DNA of 11,234 nucleotides from Peptococcaceae bacterium (GCA_017622155.1 JAGARS010000197.1:1-11234), one strand, 5' to 3'; numbered from the stretch's first letter, positions 1 through 6,319 are shown. Numbers and translations are program-made. The notes: generated by a model from the letters alone, not told the origin.

Positions 1-1
1 A

Positions 2-241
2 AGCTTTTCGGAGCAGTGTGCTTATCTGGAGTCGCAGCTGTACCGGCTGACCCCTGCGGAGCGTGTGATTTATGATTTGTACCTGGACGGTATGGGCACC
101 AAGGAGATTCTGGTGCAGCTCAATATCACCCAGAATACACTCAAATATCACAACAAGAATATCTACAGCAAGCTGGGTGTATCGTCACGCAAGGAGCTGG
201 TGGCCCTGGCCAAAGCCCTGGAGGATGACACACGCGTATAA
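2..241 (+). CDS. LuxR/GerE-type helix-turn-helix regulator, C-terminal end only
   Basis: The 5' end lies outside the window; 79 codons and a TAA stop are visible. Residues 16-30 of the fragment (LTPAERVIYDLYLDG) begin a LuxR/GerE DNA-binding domain. TKEI (33-36), NTLKYHNKNIYSKLGVSSR (45-63) and KELVALAKAL (64-73) complete the four-helix fold, with the recognition helix around 44-57. The protein is therefore probably a transcription factor whose sensory or membrane part is not visible, so its signal and targets are unknown. It converges on ftsZ and is not part of the dcw operon. Codon choice differs from the cell-wall genes: all six Glu codons are GAG and by hand count about 70% of codons end in G or C, whereas the neighbours favour GAA and AAA. 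That may reflect a different evolutionary origin. Family call is firm; function is not. Confidence 0.85.
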   Translation, partial: SFSEQCAYLESQLYRLTPAERVIYDLYLDGMGTKEILVQLNITQNTLKYHNKNIYSKLGVSSRKELVALAKALEDDTRV

Positions 242-265
242 GGAATGGCGGAAAACAACTGTCAC

Positions 266-320
266 AAAAATTAAGGCTGTGTGAATGTCTCTATGATAAA
301 GAGATGTTTCACACAGCCTT
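266..320. terminator. Bipartite hairpin, likely intrinsic terminator (T-tract on the minus strand)
   Basis: Positions 273-285 (AAGGCTGTGTGAA) pair perfectly with 308-320. After a small internal loop, 288-292 (TCTCT) pair with 300-304 (AGAGA), leaving loop 293-299. Read on the minus strand, the stem is followed by AATTTTTG (T-run at 266-270), so it fits a terminator for leftward transcripts. On the plus strand it lies 32 bp after the LuxR-type gene stop but has no clear T-run after it, so it may act there less efficiently or as a 3'-end stabiliser. Confidence 0.6.
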
Positions 321-374
321 CGTTGTATCTCTACACTTTTTGCAACGAATTTCTGCAATTCAGCCTCATAATAC

Positions 375-409
375 AAAAAAGAAGCCCCGCCTATACAGAC
401 GGGGCTTCT
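375..409 (-). terminator. Strong intrinsic terminator of the putative small RNA
   Basis: Positions 380-389 (AGAAGCCCCG) pair perfectly with 400-409 (CGGGGCTTCT) around a 10-nt loop. On the minus strand the stem runs directly into six T residues (380 down to 375). This is a textbook rho-independent terminator in the minus direction only; the plus strand lacks a following T-run. No minus-strand protein gene lies just upstream except ftsZ, which has its own hairpin at 588-624, so a separate transcript is the simplest client. Confidence 0.85.
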
Positions 410-463
410 CCATTGGAGGTTATGCTAAATCTTTTCAGATTGCATACAGTAGAATAAACTACC
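375..463 (-). ncRNA. Putative small RNA of about 89 nt between ftsZ and the convergent regulator gene
   Basis: Predicted from a promoter at 470-498 and a terminator at 375-409, giving a start near 463 and an end near 375. The RNA could fold into three parts. A short 5' stem (GTAG with CTAC) comes first. A stem at 421-446 follows, in which TATGC and AATCT pair with AGATT and GCATA around a GAAA tetraloop, with a two-base bulge. The terminator hairpin is last. The linker at 410-420 reads ACCTCCAATGG and carries CCUCC, complementary to Shine-Dalgarno sites; it could also fold back as CTCC-AAT-GGAG. The only open frame I see in it is a 15-codon ATG frame running into the terminator with no ribosome site, so it is probably non-coding. 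I recognise no known RNA family. It could instead be 3'-UTR material of ftsZ read-through. Confidence 0.5.
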
Positions 464-469
464 AGTATT

Positions 470-498
470 AATATACCGTATTTCTATGAATTTGTCTA
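470..498 (-). promoter_or_regulatory. Sigma-70-type promoter for the putative small RNA
   Basis: On the minus strand, TAGACA (493-498, five of six consensus bases) is followed by a 17-bp spacer and TATATT (470-475, five of six). Start of transcription is expected near 463. The -35 hexamer is the same as in the promoter before ftsQ. The promoter lies downstream of the ftsZ terminator and points at no protein gene. Confidence 0.55.
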
Positions 499-513
499 AC
501 AAAATCAAATTCA
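487..513. promoter_or_regulatory. Dyad overlapping the -35 box, candidate operator
   Basis: TGAATTTG (487-494) and CAAATTCA (506-513) form a perfect inverted repeat with 8-bp arms and an 11-bp spacer. The arm centres are 19 bp apart, about two helical turns. The left arm overlaps the -35 hexamer at 493-498, the right place for a dimeric repressor. The sequence is AT-rich, so a chance dyad is possible. Confidence 0.35.
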
Positions 514-587
514 CACATTTTCACGCTAACAAGTTTTTCTTGTAAGGTTACGATTCCATTGAAAGCGTTTTATTTGCAATACAGTAT

Positions 588-624
588 AAAAGCTATGCCT
601 ACCGCCTGGTAAGCATAGCTTTTT
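588..624. terminator. Terminator hairpin at the end of the dcw cluster, possibly bidirectional
   Basis: AAAAGCTATGC (588-598) pairs with GCATAGCTTTT (613-623). Across one mismatch, TACC (600-603) pairs with GGTA (608-611) around loop GCCT. It starts about 20 nt after the ftsZ stop on the minus strand, where the stem ends in TTTTAT. On the plus strand it ends in TTTTTG, so it could stop transcription from both sides. Confidence 0.75.
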
Positions 625-642
625 GTATCAGTCGTTTATTTA

Positions 643-1746
643 TTAGTTTTTCTTGCGCAGTAAGAATTCAGGAATCACAATACCATCCAGTGCGGATTTT
701 ACTTCAGGAACATCATTTTTTGGCTGTTCCTGAGGAGCAGCTGCAGCTTTTGGTTCTGCTTTCTTTTCCTGTACCGGCTCAGATGGAGAGATTTTGCTGA
801 ACCCGGTAGCGATGATTGTGATTTTGATTTCATCGGAGCCGTTGTCTTCGTCAAATGCACCGAACATAATATCTGCATCGGTACCGGCAGATTCGTAGAT
901 AAAGTCTGCTGCTTCCTGTGCTTCCAAAAGTGTCAGGTTGCTGCCGGAAATGTTCAGCAGGATACCTTTTGCACCTTCGATAGACAACTCTAACAGTGGA
1001 GAAGAAATAGCCGCTTTTGCAGCTGTAACAGCACGGTTTTCGCCTTTTGCAATACCAACACCCATCAGTGCTACGCCGGTGTTTTCCATAATTGCACGTA
1101 CATCGGCAAAGTCCAGATTGATGATACCTGCTTTTGCAATGGTATCGGAGATGCCCTGTACACCCTGACGCAGAATGTCATCTGCGAAAGAGAATGCGGA
1201 TTCTAATGTGGTATTTTTATCTGCAATCTGCAATAAACGATCGTTTGGAATGGTCACGATGGAGTCTACCTGTGCAGACAGGCGTTCAATCCCTTCCATT
1301 GCCTGTTTGCGACGACGACCGCCTTCAAAACCGAATGGTTTGGTTACAATACCGATGGTCAGTGCGCCAACGCTTTTTGCCACTTCTGCTACTACAGGAG
1401 CTGCACCGGTACCGGTACCGCCGCCCATACCTGCAGTTACAAATACCAAATCGGCACCTTTCAATGCCTGAGTCAATTCTTCTTTGCTTTCTTCAGCAGA
1501 TTTCTGACCTACTTCAGGATTACCGCCTGCACCTAAGCCGCGGGTCAGTTTGCCGCCCAGCTGAATTTTGGTTGGTGCTTTAGACACTTCCAGCGCCTGC
1601 GCATCTGTGTTTGCTACGATAAATTCAATGCCTTCCAGATTGGCAGCAATCATTCTGTTTACAGCGTTACCGCCGCCACCGCCAACACCAATTACTTTTA
1701 TGTTTGCTAAATTACCATTGCTCTGATATTTTTCCAGTTCAAACAT
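643..1746 (-). CDS. ftsZ: Cell division protein FtsZ (tubulin-like GTPase)
   Basis: FtsZ polymerises with GTP into the cytoplasmic Z-ring that recruits the divisome. The 367-residue protein is complete. The nucleotide-binding [10 protein letters not shown] loop is at 20-29, the tubulin signature [10 protein letters not shown] at 108-117, the T7 loop [11 protein letters not shown], which contacts the gamma-phosphate of the neighbouring subunit, at 210-220, and a variable Ala/Pro/Lys-rich linker at about 322-352. The C-terminal peptide [12 protein letters not shown] (356-367) is the usual docking site for membrane anchors such as FtsA or SepF. The ATG start has GGGGAG (1756-1761) nine bases upstream. 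It is the last gene of the cluster, 72 bp after ftsQ; that gap holds two small hairpins and no ftsA. FtsZ is normally needed in far larger amounts than FtsQ, which fits a promoter before ftsQ and possible RNA processing in the gap. Confidence 0.99.
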   Translation of the reverse strand: MFELEKYQSNGNLANIKVIGVGGGGGNAVNRMIAANLEGIEFIVANTDAQALEVSKAPTKIQLGGKLTRGLGAGGNPEVGQKSAEESKEELTQALKGADLVFVTAGMGGGTGTGAAPVVAEVAKSVGALTIGIVTKPFGFEGGRRRKQAMEGIERLSAQVDSIVTIPNDRLLQIADKNTTLESAFSFADDILRQGVQGISDTIAKAGIINLDFADVRAIMENTGVALMGVGIAKGENRAVTAAKAAISSPLLELSIEGAKGILLNISGSNLTLLEAQEAADFIYESAGTDADIMFGAFDEDNGSDEIKITIIATGFSKISPSEPVQEKKAEPKAAAAPQEQPKNDVPEVKSALDGIVIPEFLLRKKN

Positions 1747-1766
1747 TTTTACACTCTCCCCACAGT

Positions 1767-1780
1767 TAAGCGCAAGCTTA
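1767..1780 (-). other. Small hairpin just upstream of the ftsZ ribosome binding site
   Basis: On the minus strand TAAGC-TTGC-GCTTA forms a 5-bp stem with a 4-nt loop, ending about five bases before the GGGGAG ribosome site. It leaves that site unpaired. It may influence ftsZ translation or mRNA stability, but is short enough to be chance. Confidence 0.25.
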
Positions 1781-1800
1781 TTTTCTTAATATATAATGCT

Positions 1801-1818
1801 TCTGCTCTTTCGAACAGA
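1801..1818 (-). other. GAAA-tetraloop hairpin at the ftsQ stop codon
   Basis: On the minus strand TCTGTTC-GAAA-GAGCAGA forms a 7-bp stem (one G-T wobble) with a GNRA-type loop. It begins at the base right after the ftsQ TAA. No T-run follows, so it is not a classical terminator. A role in mRNA processing or protection between ftsQ and ftsZ is possible. Confidence 0.4.
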
Positions 1819-2694
1819 TTAGTCTCGTAATTTGATAACTGCCGACGAATTTTCATATCGCATATCGATATACAAAATCCGGTCCGAAGCAATTTTGACA
1901 CCTACTACTTCTGTTAAGATCTTGTCCAGATCTTTCAGCCGCTGTTCCATATTTTCAAGCCCGCCAAGACGCACTTCCAGCTGCTGATTGGTATACAGCA
2001 GAATATAATATTCCTGCCCAACATTCAGCTCTGCAATATTATCCAACAGTGTAGCATCGCAGCTTTGCAAAATATCCAATGCCTGCTGCAGTTTTTTATT
2101 CTGAATAATCCCGCCCAGCTCAGGCAGCTCATTTAGGCCTACACCGCTGATTACCGGCAGGCGATAATCGCTCAGCGACTGCTGAATGGCCAGCATTCTG
2201 CCCTCTGCGTCTACCTGCACATAGCCATCGATTGTAACAATATAGCCGACAGACGGGCGCTCGGTAATCTGTATTACCAGTTCATCAGGCAGCGCGCGAC
2301 GGATAGATACCTGTTTGACAAACGGATTGTGCCGCAGCTGTTTCTTGGCCTCACCGGCACCGCACCAGAACAGGTTGTCCCCTTGCTCCAGGCCCGATAT
2401 AGCAATTACCTTGTCAGTACTCAGTGCATCATTTCCCGTAACGGTAATCTGCTGCACCTGAAACACAGGCAGCCAGCTGATTCCGAACAGCAAAAGCACA
2501 GCCAGCAGTGTACCGCCAAGCACTTTCATGCGTTTCACACGAATTTTGCGTTTGCGCACCACACGCCCTTCCGAAGCCGGCTCAGCCGCTTCGCGGGCCG
2601 TCTCTTCGGCATGATGCTGTACACCGGAATCATCAGGCGATTCCTGCGCTGCTGTTCTGTAATCATTCAGAACAATAATTTTATTTTTTTCCAT
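1819..2694 (-). CDS. ftsQ: Cell division protein FtsQ/DivIB
   Basis: This bitopic membrane protein of the FtsQ-FtsL-FtsB (DivIB-DivIC-FtsL) subcomplex links the Z-ring to septal wall synthesis. Residues 1-55 are cytoplasmic: an acidic, Ala/Glu-rich stretch and then a basic cluster (VVRKRKIRVKR, 45-55). One transmembrane helix spans about 56-77. A POTRA domain follows at about 78-147 (FQVQQITVTGNDALS through LVIQITERPSVG), then the FtsQ beta domain at about 150-283. At 291 residues it is normal length. The basic patch before the helix sets an N-in orientation. The ATG at 2694 has only a weak ribosome site (GTGATG nearby), so translation may be modest, in keeping with a low-abundance divisome protein. 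A well-formed promoter lies just upstream, in the 69 bp after murB, so ftsQ and ftsZ can probably be transcribed apart from the mur genes. Confidence 0.95.
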   Translation of the reverse strand: MEKNKIIVLNDYRTAAQESPDDSGVQHHAEETAREAAEPASEGRVVRKRKIRVKRMKVLGGTLLAVLLLFGISWLPVFQVQQITVTGNDALSTDKVIAISGLEQGDNLFWCGAGEAKKQLRHNPFVKQVSIRRALPDELVIQITERPSVGYIVTIDGYVQVDAEGRMLAIQQSLSDYRLPVISGVGLNELPELGGIIQNKKLQQALDILQSCDATLLDNIAELNVGQEYYILLYTNQQLEVRLGGLENMEQRLKDLDKILTEVVGVKIASDRILYIDMRYENSSAVIKLRD

Positions 2695-2725
2695 AGCATC
2701 ACAACTTTACATTCTTATCTTATTT

Positions 2726-2754
2726 ATTATAACAAAGGTTTCTTTTGCTGTCTA
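2726..2754 (-). promoter_or_regulatory. Internal promoter for ftsQ-ftsZ
   Basis: On the minus strand, TAGACA (2749-2754) is followed by a 17-bp spacer and a perfect TATAAT (2726-2731). TGT directly before the -10 also makes it an extended -10. Transcription should start near 2719, giving a leader of about 25 nt before the ftsQ ATG. It sits entirely in the murB-ftsQ gap. Confidence 0.7.
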
Positions 2755-2763
2755 TACTATGAA

Positions 2764-3639
2764 TTAAAGATTTTCATCATGTAAATACAAAATTTCCTCT
2801 TCCAGCGCAAATCCTGTCTCTTGCAGTACCGTTTTTCTGATACGCTCAATCAGCGCCAGCACATCGGCACAGGCAGCCTGCCCGGTATTAACGATAAAGT
2901 TGGCATGCTTGTCCGATACCATAGCATCCCCTTGCCGCCAGCCTTTGGCACCAACCTGATCAATCAGACGGCCGGCCGCTTCTCCCGGCGGGTTTTTGAA
3001 TACACTCCCCGCATTTGGATAACTGGTTGGCTGTTTTTCAATGCGTGCTGCAGTATTGTAGCCCATCTGCTTTTCAATCTGCTCCGCATCTCCCGGCTGC
3101 AAGTGGAATGTCACCGATAGAATAATCAGTGATTTATCGTTTTTAAATCTGCTGTTGCGATAAGCAAACCCGCAAGCTTCGTTGTCCAGTGTCAGCAAAT
3201 TGCCATCCTGATCACAGCATAATACTTCTTCAATGATATTAGACATTTGGCTCTGATAAGCGCCTGCATTCATTACCACTGCGCCGCCTACAGACCCCGG
3301 AATGCCTGCTGCAAATTCAAGCCCGGACAGCCCCGCCCTTGCTGCTTTGCGCGCCAGCACCGGAAGCGGCAGCCCTGCCTCAGCGGTGATTGTATTGCCC
3401 GATACAGCCCATTTGCATAAATTGCCGCCTAACACAATCACCGTAGCCCGCAGCCCCTCATCGGCCACCAGCAAATTTGACCCTGCCCCGATGATATAAT
3501 ACGGCTTGCCAATGGCTTTGGCTTCCTGCAGCGCTTCCTGCAGCTCTTCTACGGATTCCGGCTGCAGCATCAGATCTACAGGCCCGCCAATGCGCCATGT
3601 GGTATAGTTGCGCATTGGCTCATGCTCTTTTCGTTTCAT
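2764..3639 (-). CDS. murB: UDP-N-acetylenolpyruvoylglucosamine reductase MurB
   Basis: MurB is the cytoplasmic FAD enzyme that uses NADPH to reduce UDP-GlcNAc-enolpyruvate to UDP-MurNAc. The opening PMRNYTTWRIGGP (8-20) is the standard start of the FAD domain. IGAGSNLLV (50-58) and FAAGIPGSVGGAVVMNAGAY (109-128) bind FAD. YRNSRFK (160-166) contributes to the substrate site. The catalytic serine is S212 in NAGSVFKNP (209-217), and a glutamate in LEEEI (279-283, probably E282) is the second acid-base residue. At 291 residues it has the shorter, Gram-positive (type II) form without the extra loop of E. coli MurB. The ATG is supported by AGGTGA seven to eight bases upstream. It lies between murC and ftsQ, the slot often used for ddl in proteobacteria, and is not fused to murC. 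Confidence 0.98.
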   Translation of the reverse strand: MKRKEHEPMRNYTTWRIGGPVDLMLQPESVEELQEALQEAKAIGKPYYIIGAGSNLLVADEGLRATVIVLGGNLCKWAVSGNTITAEAGLPLPVLARKAARAGLSGLEFAAGIPGSVGGAVVMNAGAYQSQMSNIIEEVLCCDQDGNLLTLDNEACGFAYRNSRFKNDKSLIILSVTFHLQPGDAEQIEKQMGYNTAARIEKQPTSYPNAGSVFKNPPGEAAGRLIDQVGAKGWRQGDAMVSDKHANFIVNTGQAACADVLALIERIRKTVLQETGFALEEEILYLHDENL

Positions 3640-3656
3640 GTTTCATCACCTGCACA

Positions 3657-3707
3657 TTCTATCAATTTGTGCATTTCATAACAACAAGTCGATCGTTTCT
3701 ATCAATT
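3657..3707. repeat. Pair of 11-bp direct repeats in the murC-murB gap
   Basis: TTCTATCAATT occurs at 3657-3667 and again at 3697-3707, exactly 40 bp apart (about four helical turns). Both copies lie in the 74-bp non-coding gap. On the minus strand a weak promoter-like pair (TTGTTA-17 bp-TAGAAT) overlaps the copy nearest murB. It could be a tandem binding site; chance is also possible. Confidence 0.4.
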
Positions 3708-3713
3708 ACAGCA

Positions 3714-5063
3714 TTACAGCTGTTTTAAATCTTCTACCAGCTGAATAGAGTTCTGCCAGATGTTTCCGGCCCCCATCATCAGCACCATATCCCCCGGTTT
3801 CACAAAGCCCTGCAGGAATTTGTTCAGCTGCTCTCGTGCCACCAAATGAGCCGGACGCTGCATGTGCTGTGCAATGATGTCGCTTTCTGCGCCTTCGGAA
3901 AGATCCTCCCCGGCAGCATATACATCGGTCAATACCACTTCATCGGCTGCATCGAATGCTTCGGCAAACTTTTCAGCCAAAAATTTGGTTCTGCTGTAGC
4001 GATGCGGCTGGAACACTGCCACCACTCTGCCATCGTGTACACCCTTAGCCGCTTCAATGGTCGCAGCTACTTCTGTAGGATGATGGGCATAGTCATCTAT
4101 AATCTGAATATTCTGCACCACACCCAGCAGCTGGAATCTGCGCCGTGCACCGCCAAATTCTTTTAAGCCCGCTGCCAGTTCATCAAAGGTCATACCGATT
4201 TCAAGGCCGGCAGCCACTGCTGCCAACGCGTTGCTGATATTATGCATACCCGGTACATGCAGTCTTAATGTGCCTAACAGCTGTCCATGCTGATACACAT
4301 CCACCAGGCTTTCGCCTTGCTCCTGGCGCACATTTGCTCCACGCACCTGTGCATCGTCAGCCATACCATAGCTAACCACCTTGCCGGCTGCATATTGCGC
4401 CAGCTGGCGTGTTTCCGGACAGTCATAATTGAGCACTGCTACACCGGATTCTCCCGGCAGTTTTACAAAATCAATAAAAGCATTGCGAATAGCATCTAAA
4501 TCCTGATAATGGTCCAGATGATCTTCTTCCACATTGGTAATCACGGTCATCCATGGATGCAGATTCAAAAAAGAACCATCACTTTCATCTGCTTCCGCTA
4601 CCAGATAATCGCCATTTCCGCTTTTGGCATTGCTGCCAATCTGTGCAATTTCACCGCCCACAACAATGGTCGGATCTTTGCCTGCCAGCTCCATAGCCAG
4701 CGAAATCATAGAAGATGTGGTGGTCTTTCCGTGAGCACCGGCTACACAGATTGCCTTCTTTTCTTCCATCAGCTTTGCCAGCATTTGCGAACGATGCAAT
4801 ACCGGCAGCCCCAGTTCTTTTACACGCATATATTCTTCGTTGGTTTCACGAATCGCTGTAGAACGTACTGCATAGTCAATATCCGCTGTAATATTTTCCG
4901 CACGCTGCCCTATATAGATCTCTGCACCCTTTTTCTGCAGCCGTTCTGTCACGTTAGACACTTTGATATCAGAACCGGAAACACGGTAGCCAAAATCCAG
5001 CAGAATTTCTGCAATACCGCTCATACCAATACCGCCGATTCCCATAAAATAAATATGTTTCAC
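3714..5063 (-). CDS. murC: UDP-N-acetylmuramate--L-alanine ligase MurC
   Basis: MurC is the ATP-dependent ligase that adds L-alanine to UDP-MurNAc in the cytoplasm, the first peptide step. Numbered from the GTG at 5063 (449 residues), GIGGIG (8-13) in the N-terminal Rossmann-like domain binds UDP-MurNAc. AGAHGKTTTS (108-117) is the ATP loop of the Mur ligase central domain, and EADESDGSF follows. The C-terminal domain has YAHHPTE (325-331), FQPHRYSRT (351-359) and MMGAGNIW near the end. The start is uncertain. An in-frame ATG at 5096 has no ribosome site before it, while purine-rich GGGGGG and AGGGG runs lie inside that extension. The GTG at 5063 follows AGGGG by six bases and gives MKHIYFMGIGG, the usual family N-terminus. 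A TTG at 5078 is the third option. The gene follows murG, with a 62-bp gap if the GTG is used. Confidence 0.97.
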   Translation of the reverse strand: MKHIYFMGIGGIGMSGIAEILLDFGYRVSGSDIKVSNVTERLQKKGAEIYIGQRAENITADIDYAVRSTAIRETNEEYMRVKELGLPVLHRSQMLAKLMEEKKAICVAGAHGKTTTSSMISLAMELAGKDPTIVVGGEIAQIGSNAKSGNGDYLVAEADESDGSFLNLHPWMTVITNVEEDHLDHYQDLDAIRNAFIDFVKLPGESGVAVLNYDCPETRQLAQYAAGKVVSYGMADDAQVRGANVRQEQGESLVDVYQHGQLLGTLRLHVPGMHNISNALAAVAAGLEIGMTFDELAAGLKEFGGARRRFQLLGVVQNIQIIDDYAHHPTEVAATIEAAKGVHDGRVVAVFQPHRYSRTKFLAEKFAEAFDAADEVVLTDVYAAGEDLSEGAESDIIAQHMQRPAHLVAREQLNKFLQGFVKPGDMVLMMGAGNIWQNSIQLVEDLKQL

Positions 5064-5125
5064 TTCATTCCCCTGCAATGCGAGTCCCCCCTGCATTTCA
5101 GATTATCTATTTATAACCTGTTTTC

Positions 5126-6268
5126 TTATCGTTTTTGTTGCACGCTGCTTACGCATGATTCGGCACACTGCTGTTCTACCAGGCCAACAATCTGCGCCAG
5201 TGCATCTCGTTTGCCCATGGTGAAAGACTGTGCCGCCATTTGTTTTCTATTTTCTGAATTTTGATACAATGATAACACAGCCCGGCACAATGTGCTCCCT
5301 GTCAAATCTTTATCCAAAATCATAGAAGCTGCATTCTGCTCTACCAGTGCTTTGGCATTGTACTCCTGGTGGTTTTCCGCCGCATACGGATACGGAATCA
5401 GAATACAAGGCAGACCGCACGCTGTCACTTCTGCCAGGAAAGTGGCACCGGCACGGCCAACACAAAAATCTGCCGCACCAAGTCCATACTGCATTTCATC
5501 CAGATAAGATTTTATCACAACCTGTGGATGCTCTGCAATATCAATCCCCTTCTCCTGCAATGCCGTCATAGTATCTTCATAATCTGTTTTGCCGGTCAGA
5601 TGAATAATCTGTAAATCCGGATGTTTTAACAATTCCGGATACGCATCCACCATAGCACGGTTTAAACTGCGCGCCCCCCGGCTGCCTCCGCTCACCAGAA
5701 GCGTTGTCTTTTCTGCAGAAAACCCAAAATAAGCAAGGCTCTCGTTTTTTTCCACAGCCAGCACTTCCTGCCGCACCGGGAGCCCCGTCACTTTGATGCG
5801 TTCTTTATGTACAAAATATTTTTTAGATTCTTCAAAATTCACCATAATGCAGTTGGCAAACCGCGCCAGCAGTTTGTTGGTAATGCCCGGAAATGCATTC
5901 TGCTCATGAATCATTGTCGGCACACCCTGCAGTTTAGCCGCCAGCACTACCGGCCCACACACATACCCGCCTGTACCAATTACAACATCGGGCTGAAAGG
6001 ATTTTACGATTTTACGTGCTTCCAGGCAGCCATCGGCAGATTTTTTCACAGCTTTCAGCAAAGCCGGTGTCAGTTTGCGCGGCAGCCCTTCCGCATGAAT
6101 GGTGCGAAACGGCAAATTGCGTTTTGGTACAATATCCTTTTCTAAACCGCGGTCAGTTCCCACATATAGAATTTCACAGTCCGGATGGAGTGCCTGCAGC
6201 CGTTCAGCCACAGCCAGCGCAGGATAAATATGGCCTCCTGTACCGCCTCCAGTTAATATAATCCGCAT
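5126..6268 (-). CDS. murG: Lipid II synthase MurG (GlcNAc transferase)
   Basis: MurG is a peripheral membrane GT-B glycosyltransferase on the inner face of the membrane. It moves GlcNAc from UDP-GlcNAc to lipid I to make lipid II. In the N-terminal domain GGGTGGHIYPALA (7-19) is the glycine-rich acceptor/phosphate loop, and HEQN is at 121-124. In the C-terminal domain GGSRGA (194-199) and RAGATFLAE (272-280) line the UDP-GlcNAc pocket, followed by LIPYPYAAENHQEYNA (290-305). The start chosen is ATG at 6268 (380 residues) because AAGGCGGTG (6275-6283) sits at proper distance. A GTG three codons earlier overlaps that ribosome site and is less likely. The 112-bp gap before it holds an extended -10 promoter, so murG and downstream genes may have their own supply of transcript. 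Confidence 0.98.
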   Translation of the reverse strand: MRIILTGGGTGGHIYPALAVAERLQALHPDCEILYVGTDRGLEKDIVPKRNLPFRTIHAEGLPRKLTPALLKAVKKSADGCLEARKIVKSFQPDVVIGTGGYVCGPVVLAAKLQGVPTMIHEQNAFPGITNKLLARFANCIMVNFEESKKYFVHKERIKVTGLPVRQEVLAVEKNESLAYFGFSAEKTTLLVSGGSRGARSLNRAMVDAYPELLKHPDLQIIHLTGKTDYEDTMTALQEKGIDIAEHPQVVIKSYLDEMQYGLGAADFCVGRAGATFLAEVTACGLPCILIPYPYAAENHQEYNAKALVEQNAASMILDKDLTGSTLCRAVLSLYQNSENRKQMAAQSFTMGKRDALAQIVGLVEQQCAESCVSSVQQKR

Positions 6269-6319
6269 TAGAACCACCGCCTTTTCTTTCGTCTTTACAA
6301 TTCATTATTCTCTTTGAAA

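Noticed and set aside
185..376. Minus-strand frame of 63 codons (TTG start) over the small-RNA terminator and the LuxR-type gene
   Set aside because: It is antisense to a clear gene, starts at a TTG inside the terminator T-run, has no ribosome site and shows no recognisable domain.
422..454. Plus-strand GGAGG followed by an ATG and a 10-codon frame
   Set aside because: GGAGG is only two bases from the ATG, too close for initiation, and the frame is tiny; the bases are better explained as the complement of the small-RNA CCUCC segment.
529..543. ACAAG-TTTTT-CTTGT small inverted repeat
   Set aside because: Only 5 bp with an AT-rich loop in AT-rich DNA, and not placed to end or control a transcript.
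1780..1812. Possible promoter (TTCGAA, TATATT) directly before ftsZ
   Set aside because: The -35 matches only three of six bases and the spacing is about 15 bp; the hairpin explains part of the sequence.
4509..5264. Long plus-strand open frame (251 codons) opposite murC and murG
   Set aside because: It spans two genes with complete family motifs on the other strand and its product is a low-complexity antisense translation without recognisable domains.
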